A stretch of 64,000 nucleotides of DNA from JALZUV01 sp964654855 (GCA_964654855.1 CAZZJS010000005.1:124001-188000); one strand, 5' to 3'; positions 33,143 through 42,280 are shown, counted from the stretch's first letter. Notes: generated by a model not told the origin, from the letters alone. Numbers and translations: made by a program.

Positions 33143-34366
33143 ATGTTTGTAGCGACTAAAGATGCTGAGATAAAACTCACCGAACTTGCCGAGAGTGTAG
33201 AGCATGAGGCTACTAACTGGCGTGTATTGCATTTTCATTTTTCGCAGTTGAAAGAGCATTATCGCAGTAACTATCAAATTAAGATCGCTGTAAATCTGAT
33301 TATGGACCTCCTACGTGAGAATCAGGGTGGGCTTTTCGTAATGGAAGATTTTACCATTATTGTAGCAGCAAAAGCTGTTACGAAGGCTCAGCTAGATAAA
33401 GTGATTTTCCAGCTCCGTTATCTCTTTGCTGACGATCCTCTTTCTTATGGGGTTGAGGGAGAAGAAAACCCCGCTTTTTGCGACATTTACGATTTAAGTA
33501 GGCAATATTCTGAATTTGAGGCGATGGTGAAAGCTTGTATGAATCGAAAGATTCGTGCGCAGCAGAAAGCCCGTGATGAAAAAGTTTCTGAAGATATGCC
33601 TGCCGCTTCTTCTGAAACAGGTTTTACGCCCCATATGCTCGCCAGTATCGAAAAGCAGTTGGAGAAAGCTGATCTAAGCCGTGTGCTGCGTCGTCAGCCT
33701 ATTTGTGCTGCCGTACCTAATATGACGGTGCGTCAAGTTTATGATGAGTTCTACATTAATATTCAGCATTTGCGCCAGATGTTGGGAACAGAAGCAAACC
33801 TGCTAGGTAATCGCTCGCTCTTTAAATATCTAACCCATGTGCTTGATTTGCGCATGCTGGATATGATTCGCCGTGGCAGTGGGCGCTATTTAGAAAAACC
33901 TATTAGTCTTAATCTGAATTTGGATACGTTATTATCTGATACCTTTGCTGAATTTGATAAAGCGATCAAACCTTCGAATAAAGTCTCTGTGGTGATTGAA
34001 ATTCAGCTAGAGGATGTGTTTAGCGATATGGCCGGCTTTATGGTCGCGCGTGAGATGGTGCAGAAAATGGGCTATCGTGTGTGTCTTGATGGCTTAACAC
34101 CACTTACCTTTACGCAGGTGAACCGTAAAAAACTTGGATTTGATTTAATGAAATTACTTTGGAATGCCGATATTGAAGATGATTTGGAGTCGAAAGACAA
34201 TAAAGAGTTGGCGGCAGCTATCAAAGAATGTGGATCCAACCGGGTGATTTTATGCCGTTGCGATAACCGCAAAGCAGTGGACTATGGGCAAGCTCTTGGC
34301 ATATCTCTTTTCCAAGGACGCTTTCTCGATCAGTTGATTGATCCAACGGCGAAGATAGAAAATTAA
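33143..34366 (+). CDS. degenerate GGDEF-EAL-like protein
   Basis: A 407-aa protein with weak two-domain c-di-GMP architecture. Residues 1-110 resemble a GGDEF fold in which the signature has become GGLFVMEDFTII. Residues about 180-400 resemble an EAL domain: VSVVIEIQLEDVFSDMAGFM, MGYRVCLDGLTPLTFTQVNR, LGFDLMKLLWNADI, and YGQALGISLFQGRFLDQLI. The catalytic Glu of EAL and the DDFG/metal ligands are missing (DGLTP in place of DDFG), so it is unlikely to make or cut c-di-GMP and may bind it or a partner. ATG 33143 is preferred over an adjoining TTG. No ribosome binding site is visible; TATAGT at 33130-33135 is 7 bases from the ATG, which would suit a leaderless start. The family assignment is by eye and tentative. 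Confidence 0.6.
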   Translation: MFVATKDAEIKLTELAESVEHEATNWRVLHFHFSQLKEHYRSNYQIKIAVNLIMDLLRENQGGLFVMEDFTIIVAAKAVTKAQLDKVIFQLRYLFADDPLSYGVEGEENPAFCDIYDLSRQYSEFEAMVKACMNRKIRAQQKARDEKVSEDMPAASSETGFTPHMLASIEKQLEKADLSRVLRRQPICAAVPNMTVRQVYDEFYINIQHLRQMLGTEANLLGNRSLFKYLTHVLDLRMLDMIRRGSGRYLEKPISLNLNLDTLLSDTFAEFDKAIKPSNKVSVVIEIQLEDVFSDMAGFMVAREMVQKMGYRVCLDGLTPLTFTQVNRKKLGFDLMKLLWNADIEDDLESKDNKELAAAIKECGSNRVILCRCDNRKAVDYGQALGISLFQGRFLDQLIDPTAKIEN

Positions 34367-34369
34367 TCC

Positions 34370-35134
34370 ATGTTTGAGATTCCTGCATTTTCGCAAGACT
34401 CGTTATGGTATGCGGGGTTGATATGGGCTTTAACGATGGGCTGGGCGGCTTCTAGCTACGCGAGCAACTTTTCCTATCGGTTGCCGCGAAATGAGACCCC
34501 TTTCGGGCGAGAGCCTTATTGCGGTGACTGCGATGCGAAGCTCACCCCGCGCGATTTATTTCCCATCTTCTCTTGGGCGCTTACAGGTGGAAAATGCCGA
34601 CAATGCGGTGCTCAAGTGCCGTGTAGTTACTTCCTGCTAGAGCTGCTCTACATGCCTTATATTGGGCTTTGTTATATCGCTTTTGGCTTCGGCGATATGT
34701 TCTTGCTTCTGGCCTTCACCGCAATGCTTTTGCAAATTTCTGCCATGATGGCATGGGATGATGATTATATTTCCTCAAGCGTTACGCTCATTTTATTAGC
34801 CTGCGGATTGCTCTTTCAAGTTCTGGGTGGCGGGCTGTTGGTTGATGGTCTGATGGGTGTTTTCTTTGGATTATTTGGCGCTCTTATAATGTATGGGGTG
34901 ATCGAACGGAAGCCACCTCCTAAAGATGTTTACCTGCTGCCTAAATGGGTGTGGTTATTGGCCGCAACCGGTGCTTGGCTGAATGGGCAGACTATGTTGG
35001 TATTTGCGGGGGGTATGGTACTTCTATTGCTCGTAAATCGTGCATTAAAACTCAAAAAATCATTAGATATGATGATTGTCGTGGCGCAAGCGCCGGCTCT
35101 CTTGCTTGCTGTTTGGTGGGGGTTAAGCGCCTAA
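34370..35134 (+). CDS. prepilin peptidase-like membrane protein (A24 family) with altered active site
   Basis: A 254-aa polytopic membrane protein with the cytoplasmic zinc-binding loop of type IV prepilin peptidases: PYCGDCDAKLTPRDLFPIFS then GGKCRQCGAQVPCSYFLLEL, two CxxC pairs. About six further hydrophobic segments follow. The two catalytic Asp positions of the family appear as MMAWDDDYISSSVTLILL and PPPKDVYLLPKWVWLLAATG, so the usual GxGD motif reads PPKD: the Asp is kept but both Gly are lost. It starts 3 bases after the EAL-like gene and is probably cotranscribed. It may process the pilin-like protein at 21 kb, or have diverged. Its 3' end overlaps the convergent gene by 12 bases. Confidence 0.7.
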   Translation: MFEIPAFSQDSLWYAGLIWALTMGWAASSYASNFSYRLPRNETPFGREPYCGDCDAKLTPRDLFPIFSWALTGGKCRQCGAQVPCSYFLLELLYMPYIGLCYIAFGFGDMFLLLAFTAMLLQISAMMAWDDDYISSSVTLILLACGLLFQVLGGGLLVDGLMGVFFGLFGALIMYGVIERKPPPKDVYLLPKWVWLLAATGAWLNGQTMLVFAGGMVLLLLVNRALKLKKSLDMMIVVAQAPALLLAVWWGLSA

Positions 35135-36898
35135 GCCATTACCTTTATTCTGGTTGTTGGCACGCTCATTTAAGACTTTGCCTGTCCAGCTATTGCCTTG
35201 CGACATCTGATAGCCAGAATAAGCCGCCGCTCCTAATGCTGCCAAGCCAAGAATACGTTTCACGCTAAAGAAATTCTCTTTTTGTGGAACTACATTTCTG
35301 CGTTCATCAATTTGAGGTTCTTTCTTGCTGCCAGTTAACGATGCCCATAGGCCAGCCACTGCTGCAACGACTACGCCGCCAACTTCCACGCGGCTACCTT
35401 CCTTAAAGGCTAAGCGAGATTCGCCTTTTTTGCTCTTTTTACTTTTCTTCGATTCTTTAGCTTCATTCTTATCTATTTTTACAAAGCGTTTATGGCCTTT
35501 TTCGAGAGTATTAATCTCTTTAGTAACTTTCTTTGGGTTAGAGCCTTCTTTTACTTGCTTCTTCAGTTTATCGATTCGATTTTCTAAAATTTTACGTTTT
35601 TCATTACTTAGCTTTTTATTGTTGCTAGCAGATTCTTTCACTGCATCCAGACGGTCTAACTGGGTTTGTTGTTCCACCGTTCTATTCCTAAATATTTTTG
35701 TAAAAAAGCTGCGTGTATCCTTCGCAGGTTCTTTTTTCTTTTTAGTCTCTGTTTTGGGAGTTTTTGCCTCGGCAGGTTCCTCTTTTTCACTCTTATCTGT
35801 CTTCGGTTCGGTTTTCTTTTCAGGCTTAGTTTCTTCAACCGCCTTACCTGCTGCTTTTGCTTTTCGTACTTCTCTATCAGATTTTATTTTACCGCGATCT
35901 AAAGAGATTGTCCCTTTAACGGTTTGGTGCGCTTGTGAGAAATCAGTGTAAACCGAATCAGACACTTTCTTTTCTGTTTGGTGCAGTAGTTCATTGATGA
36001 GAGCGGCGCTTTGGTCAGCGCCATCGCCTTTTGCAGCTAGCGCAGTGGCTGATGCTATAAGTGTGGCACGCGAGACAGAAAGTGTTGGAACCTTCTCCAT
36101 TTTGCTAACAATTTCCTTATAGCTTTCTTTGATGGCTGCGAATTGCTCTTCTTTGCCTGCTTTTGCAAAAGCTTTTTCGATAGTTTTATAATCGTCTAAT
36201 GCGATATCGCGAATTTTTTCATCTTTTTCTTTTTGTTTAGCGTCTTTCTTAATTTTCTCAGCAGCTTCTGTAGCTCTTATTTCTGCGTAATAACCCTCTT
36301 CCGCCGCTTCGTTTTCGAGCCCTTTTTCGATTTCGTAATTTTCGATATTTGCCTCTTCCTCAACTTCACGGGTAGGAGGTGTGCCGTATTTTAGGCGATC
36401 TTCTTCGGCTTTCAGAGCCTCTGTGTTTTTAGCTTCCAATGCTTCAATTTTCTCGAACTCTTCAATTCCACCTTTTTTTCTGATGATGGCCATTTCTTCA
36501 GGTTCAATAACTTCTTTAGCAAAGTCCTTCATAAGTGAATTATTTAACTGTTGATGAACGCCATCTGCATTTTTGTATAGGACATCTTTATTGACAAATT
36601 TCATCATTGCATCTTTGGCAAACTTACCTGAATTTTCAAAATTATTTGCACCAAATCGTGCTTGCTTAATGATTTTATCAATGTCGGCCTCGCGAACTGT
36701 TAGGTCGTTGGGCATTTGCTCCTGCATACTTTCTAAGTGAGCTTCGAAAAAGCCTGCAAAGCTTCCGTTATTAAGGTCAGTGGATTCTCCATTATTGTTC
36801 AAGTGGAATTGAAATCTTTCAACCAAACCTTTATTCAATCTTTCATAGGCTTCTTGGCCTGTTAGAAAGGTTTCTTGATTTTCAATTTCGTCTGTCAT
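35123..36898 (-). CDS. Lys/Glu-rich coiled-coil protein with C-terminal hydrophobic segments, function unknown
   Basis: Not recognised. The 591-aa product starts MTDEIENQETFLTGQEAYER. Residues about 150-260 are strongly charged and helical, likely coiled coil. A low-complexity Lys/Pro/Glu/Thr linker follows (about 345-400, as in TETKKKKEPAKDTRSFFTK), then another Lys-rich helical part. Two hydrophobic stretches near the C-terminus (VEVGGVVVAAVAGLWASLTG and RILGLAALGAAAYSGYQ) could insert in a membrane. There is no signal peptide, enzyme motif or repeat family that I recognise. ATG 36898 is chosen because GGAAA lies 7 bases upstream; a TTG at 36910 would add four residues. It is divergent from the type I secretion operon. 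Composition recalls secreted effectors or cytoskeletal proteins, but that is speculation. Confidence 0.75.
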   Translation of the reverse strand: MTDEIENQETFLTGQEAYERLNKGLVERFQFHLNNNGESTDLNNGSFAGFFEAHLESMQEQMPNDLTVREADIDKIIKQARFGANNFENSGKFAKDAMMKFVNKDVLYKNADGVHQQLNNSLMKDFAKEVIEPEEMAIIRKKGGIEEFEKIEALEAKNTEALKAEEDRLKYGTPPTREVEEEANIENYEIEKGLENEAAEEGYYAEIRATEAAEKIKKDAKQKEKDEKIRDIALDDYKTIEKAFAKAGKEEQFAAIKESYKEIVSKMEKVPTLSVSRATLIASATALAAKGDGADQSAALINELLHQTEKKVSDSVYTDFSQAHQTVKGTISLDRGKIKSDREVRKAKAAGKAVEETKPEKKTEPKTDKSEKEEPAEAKTPKTETKKKKEPAKDTRSFFTKIFRNRTVEQQTQLDRLDAVKESASNNKKLSNEKRKILENRIDKLKKQVKEGSNPKKVTKEINTLEKGHKRFVKIDKNEAKESKKSKKSKKGESRLAFKEGSRVEVGGVVVAAVAGLWASLTGSKKEPQIDERRNVVPQKENFFSVKRILGLAALGAAAYSGYQMSQGNSWTGKVLNERANNQNKGNGLGA

Positions 36899-37056
36899 CG
36901 TGATTTCCAATTCGGTTTTTTACTCCTATCACTCTAGCAACTTTATGTTACAGGATGATGACGCTTGAGTGACAGTCTGATGGCGGTTTTAAGGCTGGGG
37001 ATTAAATCGCTCGATTTTAGCTTTTGTTTAAGTGTTTCAGGCTTAAACTAAAAGCT

Positions 37057-38760
37057 ATGGTAGAAAAAAAGCAGGATGAAGAACTCTCTCCAGAGGTGAA
37101 GGATGCGCTTGCTGCGCTTAAGAAGCCTGTGTTCTCTCTGCTTGTGTTTAGTCTTTTTAGTAACTTACTGATCTTGATTGTGCCGCTTTATACGCTTCAA
37201 GTGCTCGATAGAGTGATTAGTAGTGGTAGCTTGGCGACGTTGCTATTTATGTCGATTATTGCAGTGGTTTGTTTGCTCACTTGGGGGGCAATTCAAAGTA
37301 TGCGTAGTTTGATTGCGACACGTACGGGGCGGTGGATTCGTTATGAAATGGCACCGCAGATTTTTGGTGGGACGATTGAACATTCGCGCGCTCACAGCTC
37401 GATGGAAGGGGTGCGATTGCAGCAAACTTTGCAGCAGCTAGAGCAGTTTACCGCATTCTCGCTTAATACCATGCTGGATGCGCCTTGGGCGATGATCTTT
37501 ATGGTGATTCTATTTTTAATTCACCCGCTGATTGGTACTATTGCTTTGCTGGGTGGTTTTACACTGCTAGCACTCGCGATTGTGAACCACCGTATGACAC
37601 GAGATGTGTTTAAAGAAGGGCAGGGGCATTTCCAAAAAAGTCAGCGTTTTATTGGTAATAATGATCAGGCGATGGAAACGGCTTATGTGATGGGAATGCG
37701 CGAGTCGTTGCTATCGCGTTGGAAAGAGATTGCTGTTCCGTCTTATGATAAGAACTGCGCGGGTAACGAGCGTAATCTAGTGCTTGGCCATGTGACGAAG
37801 ACTATCCGCTATAGCTTGCAAATTGGTGTGATGGGCGCGGGTACTTATCTCGCATTAGAAAATGAAATGACCATGGGTGCGATTATCGCGGGTTCGATTT
37901 TGATGGGGAAAGCTTTGCAGCCTTTTGATGCAGCGTTGAACCTATGGAAGTCGGTGCTGCAAGTGAGTGAAGGGATTAAAAACCTTGATACTTTCATGAA
38001 GGAAGCACCTAAAACCAAAGAGGGATTACCGTTGCCTAAACCGGCCAGTAACATGGATGTGCGTGGGGTGTTTTACATTCCCAAAGGTGGGAAAGACCCA
38101 ATTCTTGATAATATCACTTTCAGTTTACCTGAGGCGAGCACTTTGGCGGTGATCGGTGCTTCTGGTGCAGGTAAAACCACCTTGAGTAAGGTGCTGGTTG
38201 GGTATCTCCCTTTGACCGCGGGTTATGTACGTTTGGGCGGGGCTGATATTCATCAAATGGATCGTAACCATGCAGGGCCGTATTTTGGTTATTTATCGCA
38301 AGATGTTGGGTTTATTCAGGGCACTGTGGCAGATAATATTGCCCGTATGACGACCGATTATGATCCGGCAAAAGTGGTGGAAGCCGCGCAATTTGCGGAA
38401 GCGCATGAAACGATCCTGCATTTGCCTATGGGATATGATACGCCGGTGTTGGATTATCCACTTTCTGCAGGGCAAAAACAGCGTGTGGCACTGGCGCGTG
38501 CTTTCTATAATATGCCGTCACTGGTAGTGATGGATGAGCCGAATGCAAACTTAGATTTACATGGCGATCGTGATCTCAATAAAACATTGGTGAAAGCGCG
38601 TGAAGCGGGCATTACAACGGTGATTATCTCGCACCGTAGTGGGGCGCTCAAACATGCTAGCCATGTGCTCATTGTTAAAAATGGCCGTGTGGTGGAGTTT
38701 GGTACGCGTGATGAAATTTTGCCGAAGCTGCAAGGTAAAGCAAAGGCGGCGCAATCATGA
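37057..38760 (+). CDS. type I secretion ABC transporter/permease
   Basis: Inner-membrane ATPase of a type I secretion system (PrtD/HlyB-like, without an N-terminal C39 peptidase). Residues about 15-310 hold six membrane helices (FSLLVFSLFSNLLILIVPLY is the first). Residues about 330-560 are the nucleotide-binding domain: Walker A IGASGAGKTTLSKVL, Q-loop YLSQDVGF, signature LSAGQKQRVALARA (LSAGQ rather than LSGGQ), Walker B SLVVMDEPNANLD and H-loop TVIISHRSG. ATG 37057 (MVEKKQDEELSPEV) is preferred over a TTG 33 bases upstream. The stop overlaps the next gene's ATG (ATGA), so exporter and adaptor are coupled. Confidence 0.92.
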   Translation: MVEKKQDEELSPEVKDALAALKKPVFSLLVFSLFSNLLILIVPLYTLQVLDRVISSGSLATLLFMSIIAVVCLLTWGAIQSMRSLIATRTGRWIRYEMAPQIFGGTIEHSRAHSSMEGVRLQQTLQQLEQFTAFSLNTMLDAPWAMIFMVILFLIHPLIGTIALLGGFTLLALAIVNHRMTRDVFKEGQGHFQKSQRFIGNNDQAMETAYVMGMRESLLSRWKEIAVPSYDKNCAGNERNLVLGHVTKTIRYSLQIGVMGAGTYLALENEMTMGAIIAGSILMGKALQPFDAALNLWKSVLQVSEGIKNLDTFMKEAPKTKEGLPLPKPASNMDVRGVFYIPKGGKDPILDNITFSLPEASTLAVIGASGAGKTTLSKVLVGYLPLTAGYVRLGGADIHQMDRNHAGPYFGYLSQDVGFIQGTVADNIARMTTDYDPAKVVEAAQFAEAHETILHLPMGYDTPVLDYPLSAGQKQRVALARAFYNMPSLVVMDEPNANLDLHGDRDLNKTLVKAREAGITTVIISHRSGALKHASHVLIVKNGRVVEFGTRDEILPKLQGKAKAAQS

Positions 38761-40145
38761 GCGAAAACCCATCTGCTAAAGAGCTACTAAATAAAGCTGG
38801 AGAGGGATTGAAAACCTTTCTCAGTCTAGAGTCTGATAATGACCAGATGAGCTTGAACTTAGGCAAAGAGATTGCGCCTTTCTATAAAGCTGGGTGGATG
38901 ATTGTACTGGTCTTTGTCACTATCAGTATCCTTTGGGGGGTGATGGCGCCGCTGGAAGGGGCTGCGGTGGCAACCGGTAAGGTGATTGTCTCTGGTAATC
39001 GTAAAAAGGTGCAGCATTTGGAAGGTGGAATCATTGCCGCCATCCATGTGAAGGAAGGGCAAACTGTTTCTGCGAATGAGCCGCTTGTTGATATGATGGA
39101 TACACAGGCCAAGTCGCGCCATCTAACGATTGAGCATAATTTGTTGGCTATGACCGCGCGGGTGACTCGCTTGCTGGCGGAGCGCGATAATAAGCCAAAA
39201 CTTACGTTTGAATGGCCAAAGGTGAGTAAAGAGGTGGCGAATAAAATCCCTGAATTGCGCAAACAGCAGTTGGAGATTATCACTTATCGTCGTAACGAAG
39301 TGAACTTACAGCGCCGTACGCTCAACCAGCAAATTCAGCAGTTAAAGAATGATGTGGAAGGCTTGAAACGCCAGCGCACCAATTTGCAAGAGCAGCTTAA
39401 ATTGGTGCGTGATCGTTTGCGTATTGCAGATAAACTCAAGCGTGATCAGCTCTTTTCACAGGACCAGTATCTCACATTACAGATGCAGGAAACGGATCAG
39501 AAAACCCAGTTAGGGCAGGCAGAGACTCAACTTAAGAATATGCAGGAAGAGATCACCTCCAAAGAAATTGAGTATGAGAATGTGGTGAATCTCTATCAAA
39601 AAACGGTGGTGGAAGAGTTGCAGGTAGCTAGTGAAGAACTGCAAAATATGCGTGAGCAGCGCAAAGAATTGGGCGACGTACTCGGTCGTACGCTTGTACA
39701 TGCCCCGCAATCGGGCGTGGTTACAGGGTTAGTCGCCAGCAATATTGGTCAGGTAGTAGGTCCAGGTGAAGTGCTAATGGAGATTGTACCGCAGGATGAT
39801 ACGCTTGTGGTTGAAGCGCGTGTGCAGCTGCAAGATATTGATAATGTATTTGTCGGTCAGTCAGCCAAGATTGTGCTGGTGCCGTATCGTACGCGTTATT
39901 TGCCGACCATCATGGCGGAAGTACAATCTGTATCGCCGGATGCTTTCTTGGATGAATTAACGGGCGAGAATTATTACGCTGCACGTCTGACGATCGGTAA
40001 AGAATATCTCGATTTGATTGAGGGAGTCTCGCTCTATCCGGGGATGCCGACGGAGGTATTCTTAGTAACGGAATCGCGCAGTATGTTTAACTATCTGCTC
40101 GACCCACTCCGTCAGAGCTTCAGCCATGCCTTTAGAGAAGAATAG
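38757..40145 (+). CDS. type I secretion membrane-fusion protein (HlyD family)
   Basis: Periplasmic adaptor linking the ABC exporter to a TolC-type outer-membrane channel. The 462-aa protein has one N-terminal membrane segment (AGWMIVLVFVTISILWGVMA), a biotinyl-lipoyl-like half site (VATGKVIVSGNRKKVQHLEG, GIIAAIHVKEGQTV), a long coiled-coil hairpin (about 150-310), and the C-terminal beta-barrel region with VHAPQSGVVTGLVASNIGQV and VGPGEVLMEIVPQDDTLVV. These are classical HlyD/PrtE features. No tolC homologue is present in the window. A candidate substrate is the RTX-type protein at 47.6 kb. Confidence 0.93.
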   Translation: MSENPSAKELLNKAGEGLKTFLSLESDNDQMSLNLGKEIAPFYKAGWMIVLVFVTISILWGVMAPLEGAAVATGKVIVSGNRKKVQHLEGGIIAAIHVKEGQTVSANEPLVDMMDTQAKSRHLTIEHNLLAMTARVTRLLAERDNKPKLTFEWPKVSKEVANKIPELRKQQLEIITYRRNEVNLQRRTLNQQIQQLKNDVEGLKRQRTNLQEQLKLVRDRLRIADKLKRDQLFSQDQYLTLQMQETDQKTQLGQAETQLKNMQEEITSKEIEYENVVNLYQKTVVEELQVASEELQNMREQRKELGDVLGRTLVHAPQSGVVTGLVASNIGQVVGPGEVLMEIVPQDDTLVVEARVQLQDIDNVFVGQSAKIVLVPYRTRYLPTIMAEVQSVSPDAFLDELTGENYYAARLTIGKEYLDLIEGVSLYPGMPTEVFLVTESRSMFNYLLDPLRQSFSHAFREE

Positions 40146-40164
40146 GTTCATTTCTAAATAGGGT

Positions 40165-40836
40165 TTAATAGTGTGAGAATTTCTCTTTCCCGCGCAAAAC
40201 GATTTCAATATAAGCGCGTAAAGCATTCTTTGTAGGCGTAACTTCGCGTGCATGCACAACAGAAAATAATCGTTCCCGTAGCTCCGGCGAAAGGGCGCGA
40301 ACCTTTGGGTCCCAAACATTACGGCGGTCATTGCGGAAGAAAATCTCAGTGGTGAGAGGGACAAGGTCAGGGTGTGTAATCCGCACATTTAAATGCGGCG
40401 CGCGATCTGCATAAGGGCCAGGAAAGAGGGTGTCGAACTGAAACTCCCCTAAGTTATTAGTGGTCGCGGTGCCAGAGCCAGCAAACGCCGCGCTAGGAGC
40501 CATCAGCTCCCCCTTACTTGCCCATTTATACACGCCATTACCGTTCGTTTGCCAAAGCTCAATATGAGCGCCCTCTACTGGCATGCAGCGTTCATCCAAC
40601 ACTTTCCCCATAAAGAATAAGCGTTCGCCTTCGGCAATCACGGCTTTGCCTGCTGCATTTGATAGTTTATTCGATTTTTCAACTTTGCCTTTACCTGGGT
40701 AGTTGGCGTCGGCTCCCTTCATGGTAGGGGTAAGCGCACAATTCATTGCGAGTGAAGGCGCCAAAATCACCGGTGCTTCAGCCGTTGCGATGAATGGCGT
40801 GAGTAGCAATGGAAAGAATAGAAATAGGCTGCGCAT
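40165..40836 (-). CDS. exported intradiol-dioxygenase-fold protein with altered metal site
   Basis: A 223-aa protein with a signal peptide (FLFFPLLLTPFIATAEA) and the intradiol ring-cleavage dioxygenase fold: GKVLDERCMPVEGAHIELWQ, NGVYKW, TTNNLGEFQFDTLFPGPYAD and RAPHLNVRITHP. In protocatechuate 3,4-dioxygenases iron is held by two Tyr and a His-x-His. Here Tyr103 and Tyr142 may fill the first two roles, but the His pair reads His148-Leu-Asn150 (codon AAT at 40387-40389), so one ligand is replaced. A secreted location is also unlike catabolic enzymes. No aromatic degradation genes adjoin it. It may be a low-activity or non-enzymatic relative, so I assign only the fold. Confidence 0.8.
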   Translation of the reverse strand: MRSLFLFFPLLLTPFIATAEAPVILAPSLAMNCALTPTMKGADANYPGKGKVEKSNKLSNAAGKAVIAEGERLFFMGKVLDERCMPVEGAHIELWQTNGNGVYKWASKGELMAPSAAFAGSGTATTNNLGEFQFDTLFPGPYADRAPHLNVRITHPDLVPLTTEIFFRNDRRNVWDPKVRALSPELRERLFSVVHAREVTPTKNALRAYIEIVLRGKEKFSHY

Positions 40837-40862
40837 GAGAATGTTATAGCAGTCGCTAAAGG

Positions 40863-41729
40863 TTACGCCACTAACAATTCCATCATTTCTTCAATCACGG
40901 TAGTGCGGGCGGTGGTTTTGCGCCAGACGAGGCCGATTTCGCGGCGTGGTGCGGGAGATTCGAAGGGAAGGTAGTGGATGCCCATTTCTGTATCAGGAAT
41001 GGCGATTTCGGGCATGAGGGTGATGCCCGTACCAGCTTTGACCATCTGGCGTAATGTTTCTAGGCCTGTCGCGCGGAAATCTTGTTCTGCGGCGCCAGTG
41101 AGCTGGCAAACTTCCATTGCTTGGTCGCGCAGGCAATGACCCTCTTCCAGCAACAATAAGCGATAGCGTGAGAGATCAGCCATACGAACATGGCTTTCCT
41201 GTATGAGCTTATGGTCGGGGGGCACAGCAAGGCGGAACTCATCCTCAAATAGCTTTTTGCTGATAAGAGAATCCTCATAAACAGGTAAGGCTAGTAGGGC
41301 GGCGTCAATCTCGCCACGTTTAAGTTTTTCGATAAGGACCGCTGTTTTATCCTCGACCAAAATAAGGCGGAGCTTGGGGAGGGCTTCTTTTACTTGTGGC
41401 ACGAGTTGTGGAAAAATATAGGTGGAAAGAGTAGGGAAGGCGCCAAGACGGAAAGTACCGGAGCGCGGGTCTTGCGCTAATTTGCCAATTTCGCGGATGG
41501 TTTCGGCTTCATGTAATAGGCGGCGGGCGGCTGTGATAATTTCCGTGCCGGTTTCGGTCACCATGACTTTCTTATTAGAGCGTTCAAAGATAGGCGTGCG
41601 AAGGGTCTCTTCAAGCTTCTTTATTTGTGCGCTAAGCGTCGGTTGGCTCACATTGCATTGTTTGGCTGCGTTACCAAAATGCTTTAAATCCGCTACGGCG
41701 ACAAGATAGGTGAGGTCGCGAATATTCAT
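40863..41729 (-). CDS. oxyR: hydrogen-peroxide-sensing LysR-type regulator OxyR
   Basis: Redox-switch transcription factor. The 288-aa protein has the LysR helix-turn-helix at residues 1-60 (MNIRDLTYLVAVADLKHFGN, QPTLSAQIKKLEE) and the effector domain. The peroxide-sensing segment is EEGHCLRDQAMEVCQ, with two Cys spaced as in E. coli OxyR Cys199/Cys208. It starts immediately after the stop of the redoxin gene (TAA then ATG, no gap), so the two form an operon. That operon is divergent from the ahpC unit, and the intervening region carries a candidate OxyR operator, so control of both sides is likely. Confidence 0.94.
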   Translation of the reverse strand: MNIRDLTYLVAVADLKHFGNAAKQCNVSQPTLSAQIKKLEETLRTPIFERSNKKVMVTETGTEIITAARRLLHEAETIREIGKLAQDPRSGTFRLGAFPTLSTYIFPQLVPQVKEALPKLRLILVEDKTAVLIEKLKRGEIDAALLALPVYEDSLISKKLFEDEFRLAVPPDHKLIQESHVRMADLSRYRLLLLEEGHCLRDQAMEVCQLTGAAEQDFRATGLETLRQMVKAGTGITLMPEIAIPDTEMGIHYLPFESPAPRREIGLVWRKTTARTTVIEEMMELLVA

Positions 41730-42263
41730 TTATTCCTCAAGCATGCCTAAAATAGCCTCTATTGAAGGACGGTTTTTATATCCTTCTTCTGCTAAAACCC
41801 CACGAATCACTCCGTTATGATCTATCTGATAGAGGGTTGGGTGGGGGATGCCGTAAGCACGGGTTCCTTGCTCGATTGATTCGTTCAAAATACCAAAGGC
41901 TTTAATAATTTGCGAGCCTTCATCAGAAAGTAACGGGTAGCTGATGGAGTTTTTATCGCTAAATGCTTTTTGTCCTGCGACTGGATCGTAACTAATAGCA
42001 ACGAGATTATAGCCTTTATGGGTGATAGCTTGTTTTGAGGCATTAAGTGCTTTCAATTGGTTTTTGCAATAGGGGCACCATTGGGTTGAGCGAACAAATA
42101 CGAGTATGAGTCCTTTTTCACCTTTGAGGGTTTCAAAGCTTTGCGTTTGCCCTGTTTGATCAACGGATTTGAGCGAATGGGGGAGTGTTTCACCCACCGT
42201 AGCCGCGCTAAGTACGGAAGAATAGGTGAGGAGCGCTAAGCTGAGTAATAGGCGTAATATCAT
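41730..42263 (-). CDS. exported peroxiredoxin-like redoxin
   Basis: AhpC/TSA-family thiol protein, 177 aa, with an N-terminal signal peptide or anchor (MILRLLLSLALLTYSSVLSA), so it acts outside the cytoplasm. The active site reads STQWCPYCKNQLKAL, a CxxC pair in place of the single peroxidatic Cys of typical 2-Cys enzymes, then SYPLLSDEGSQIIKAFGIL and YGIPHPTLYQIDHNGVIRG. It may reduce peroxides or act as a thiol reductase. ATG 42263 has an AAGAGAG ribosome binding site; an upstream TTG would add five residues. It is the first gene of the redoxin-oxyR operon next to an OxyR operator, which supports a peroxide role. Confidence 0.85.
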   Translation of the reverse strand: MILRLLLSLALLTYSSVLSAATVGETLPHSLKSVDQTGQTQSFETLKGEKGLILVFVRSTQWCPYCKNQLKALNASKQAITHKGYNLVAISYDPVAGQKAFSDKNSISYPLLSDEGSQIIKAFGILNESIEQGTRAYGIPHPTLYQIDHNGVIRGVLAEEGYKNRPSIEAILGMLEE

Positions 42264-42280
42264 AGGAACTCTCTTCAATC

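Noticed and set aside
35325..35951. Plus-strand 208-codon ORF rich in Phe/Leu/Ser
   Set aside because: It is the exact antisense of a Lys/Glu-rich coding region, which always reads as Phe/Leu/Ser on the other strand.
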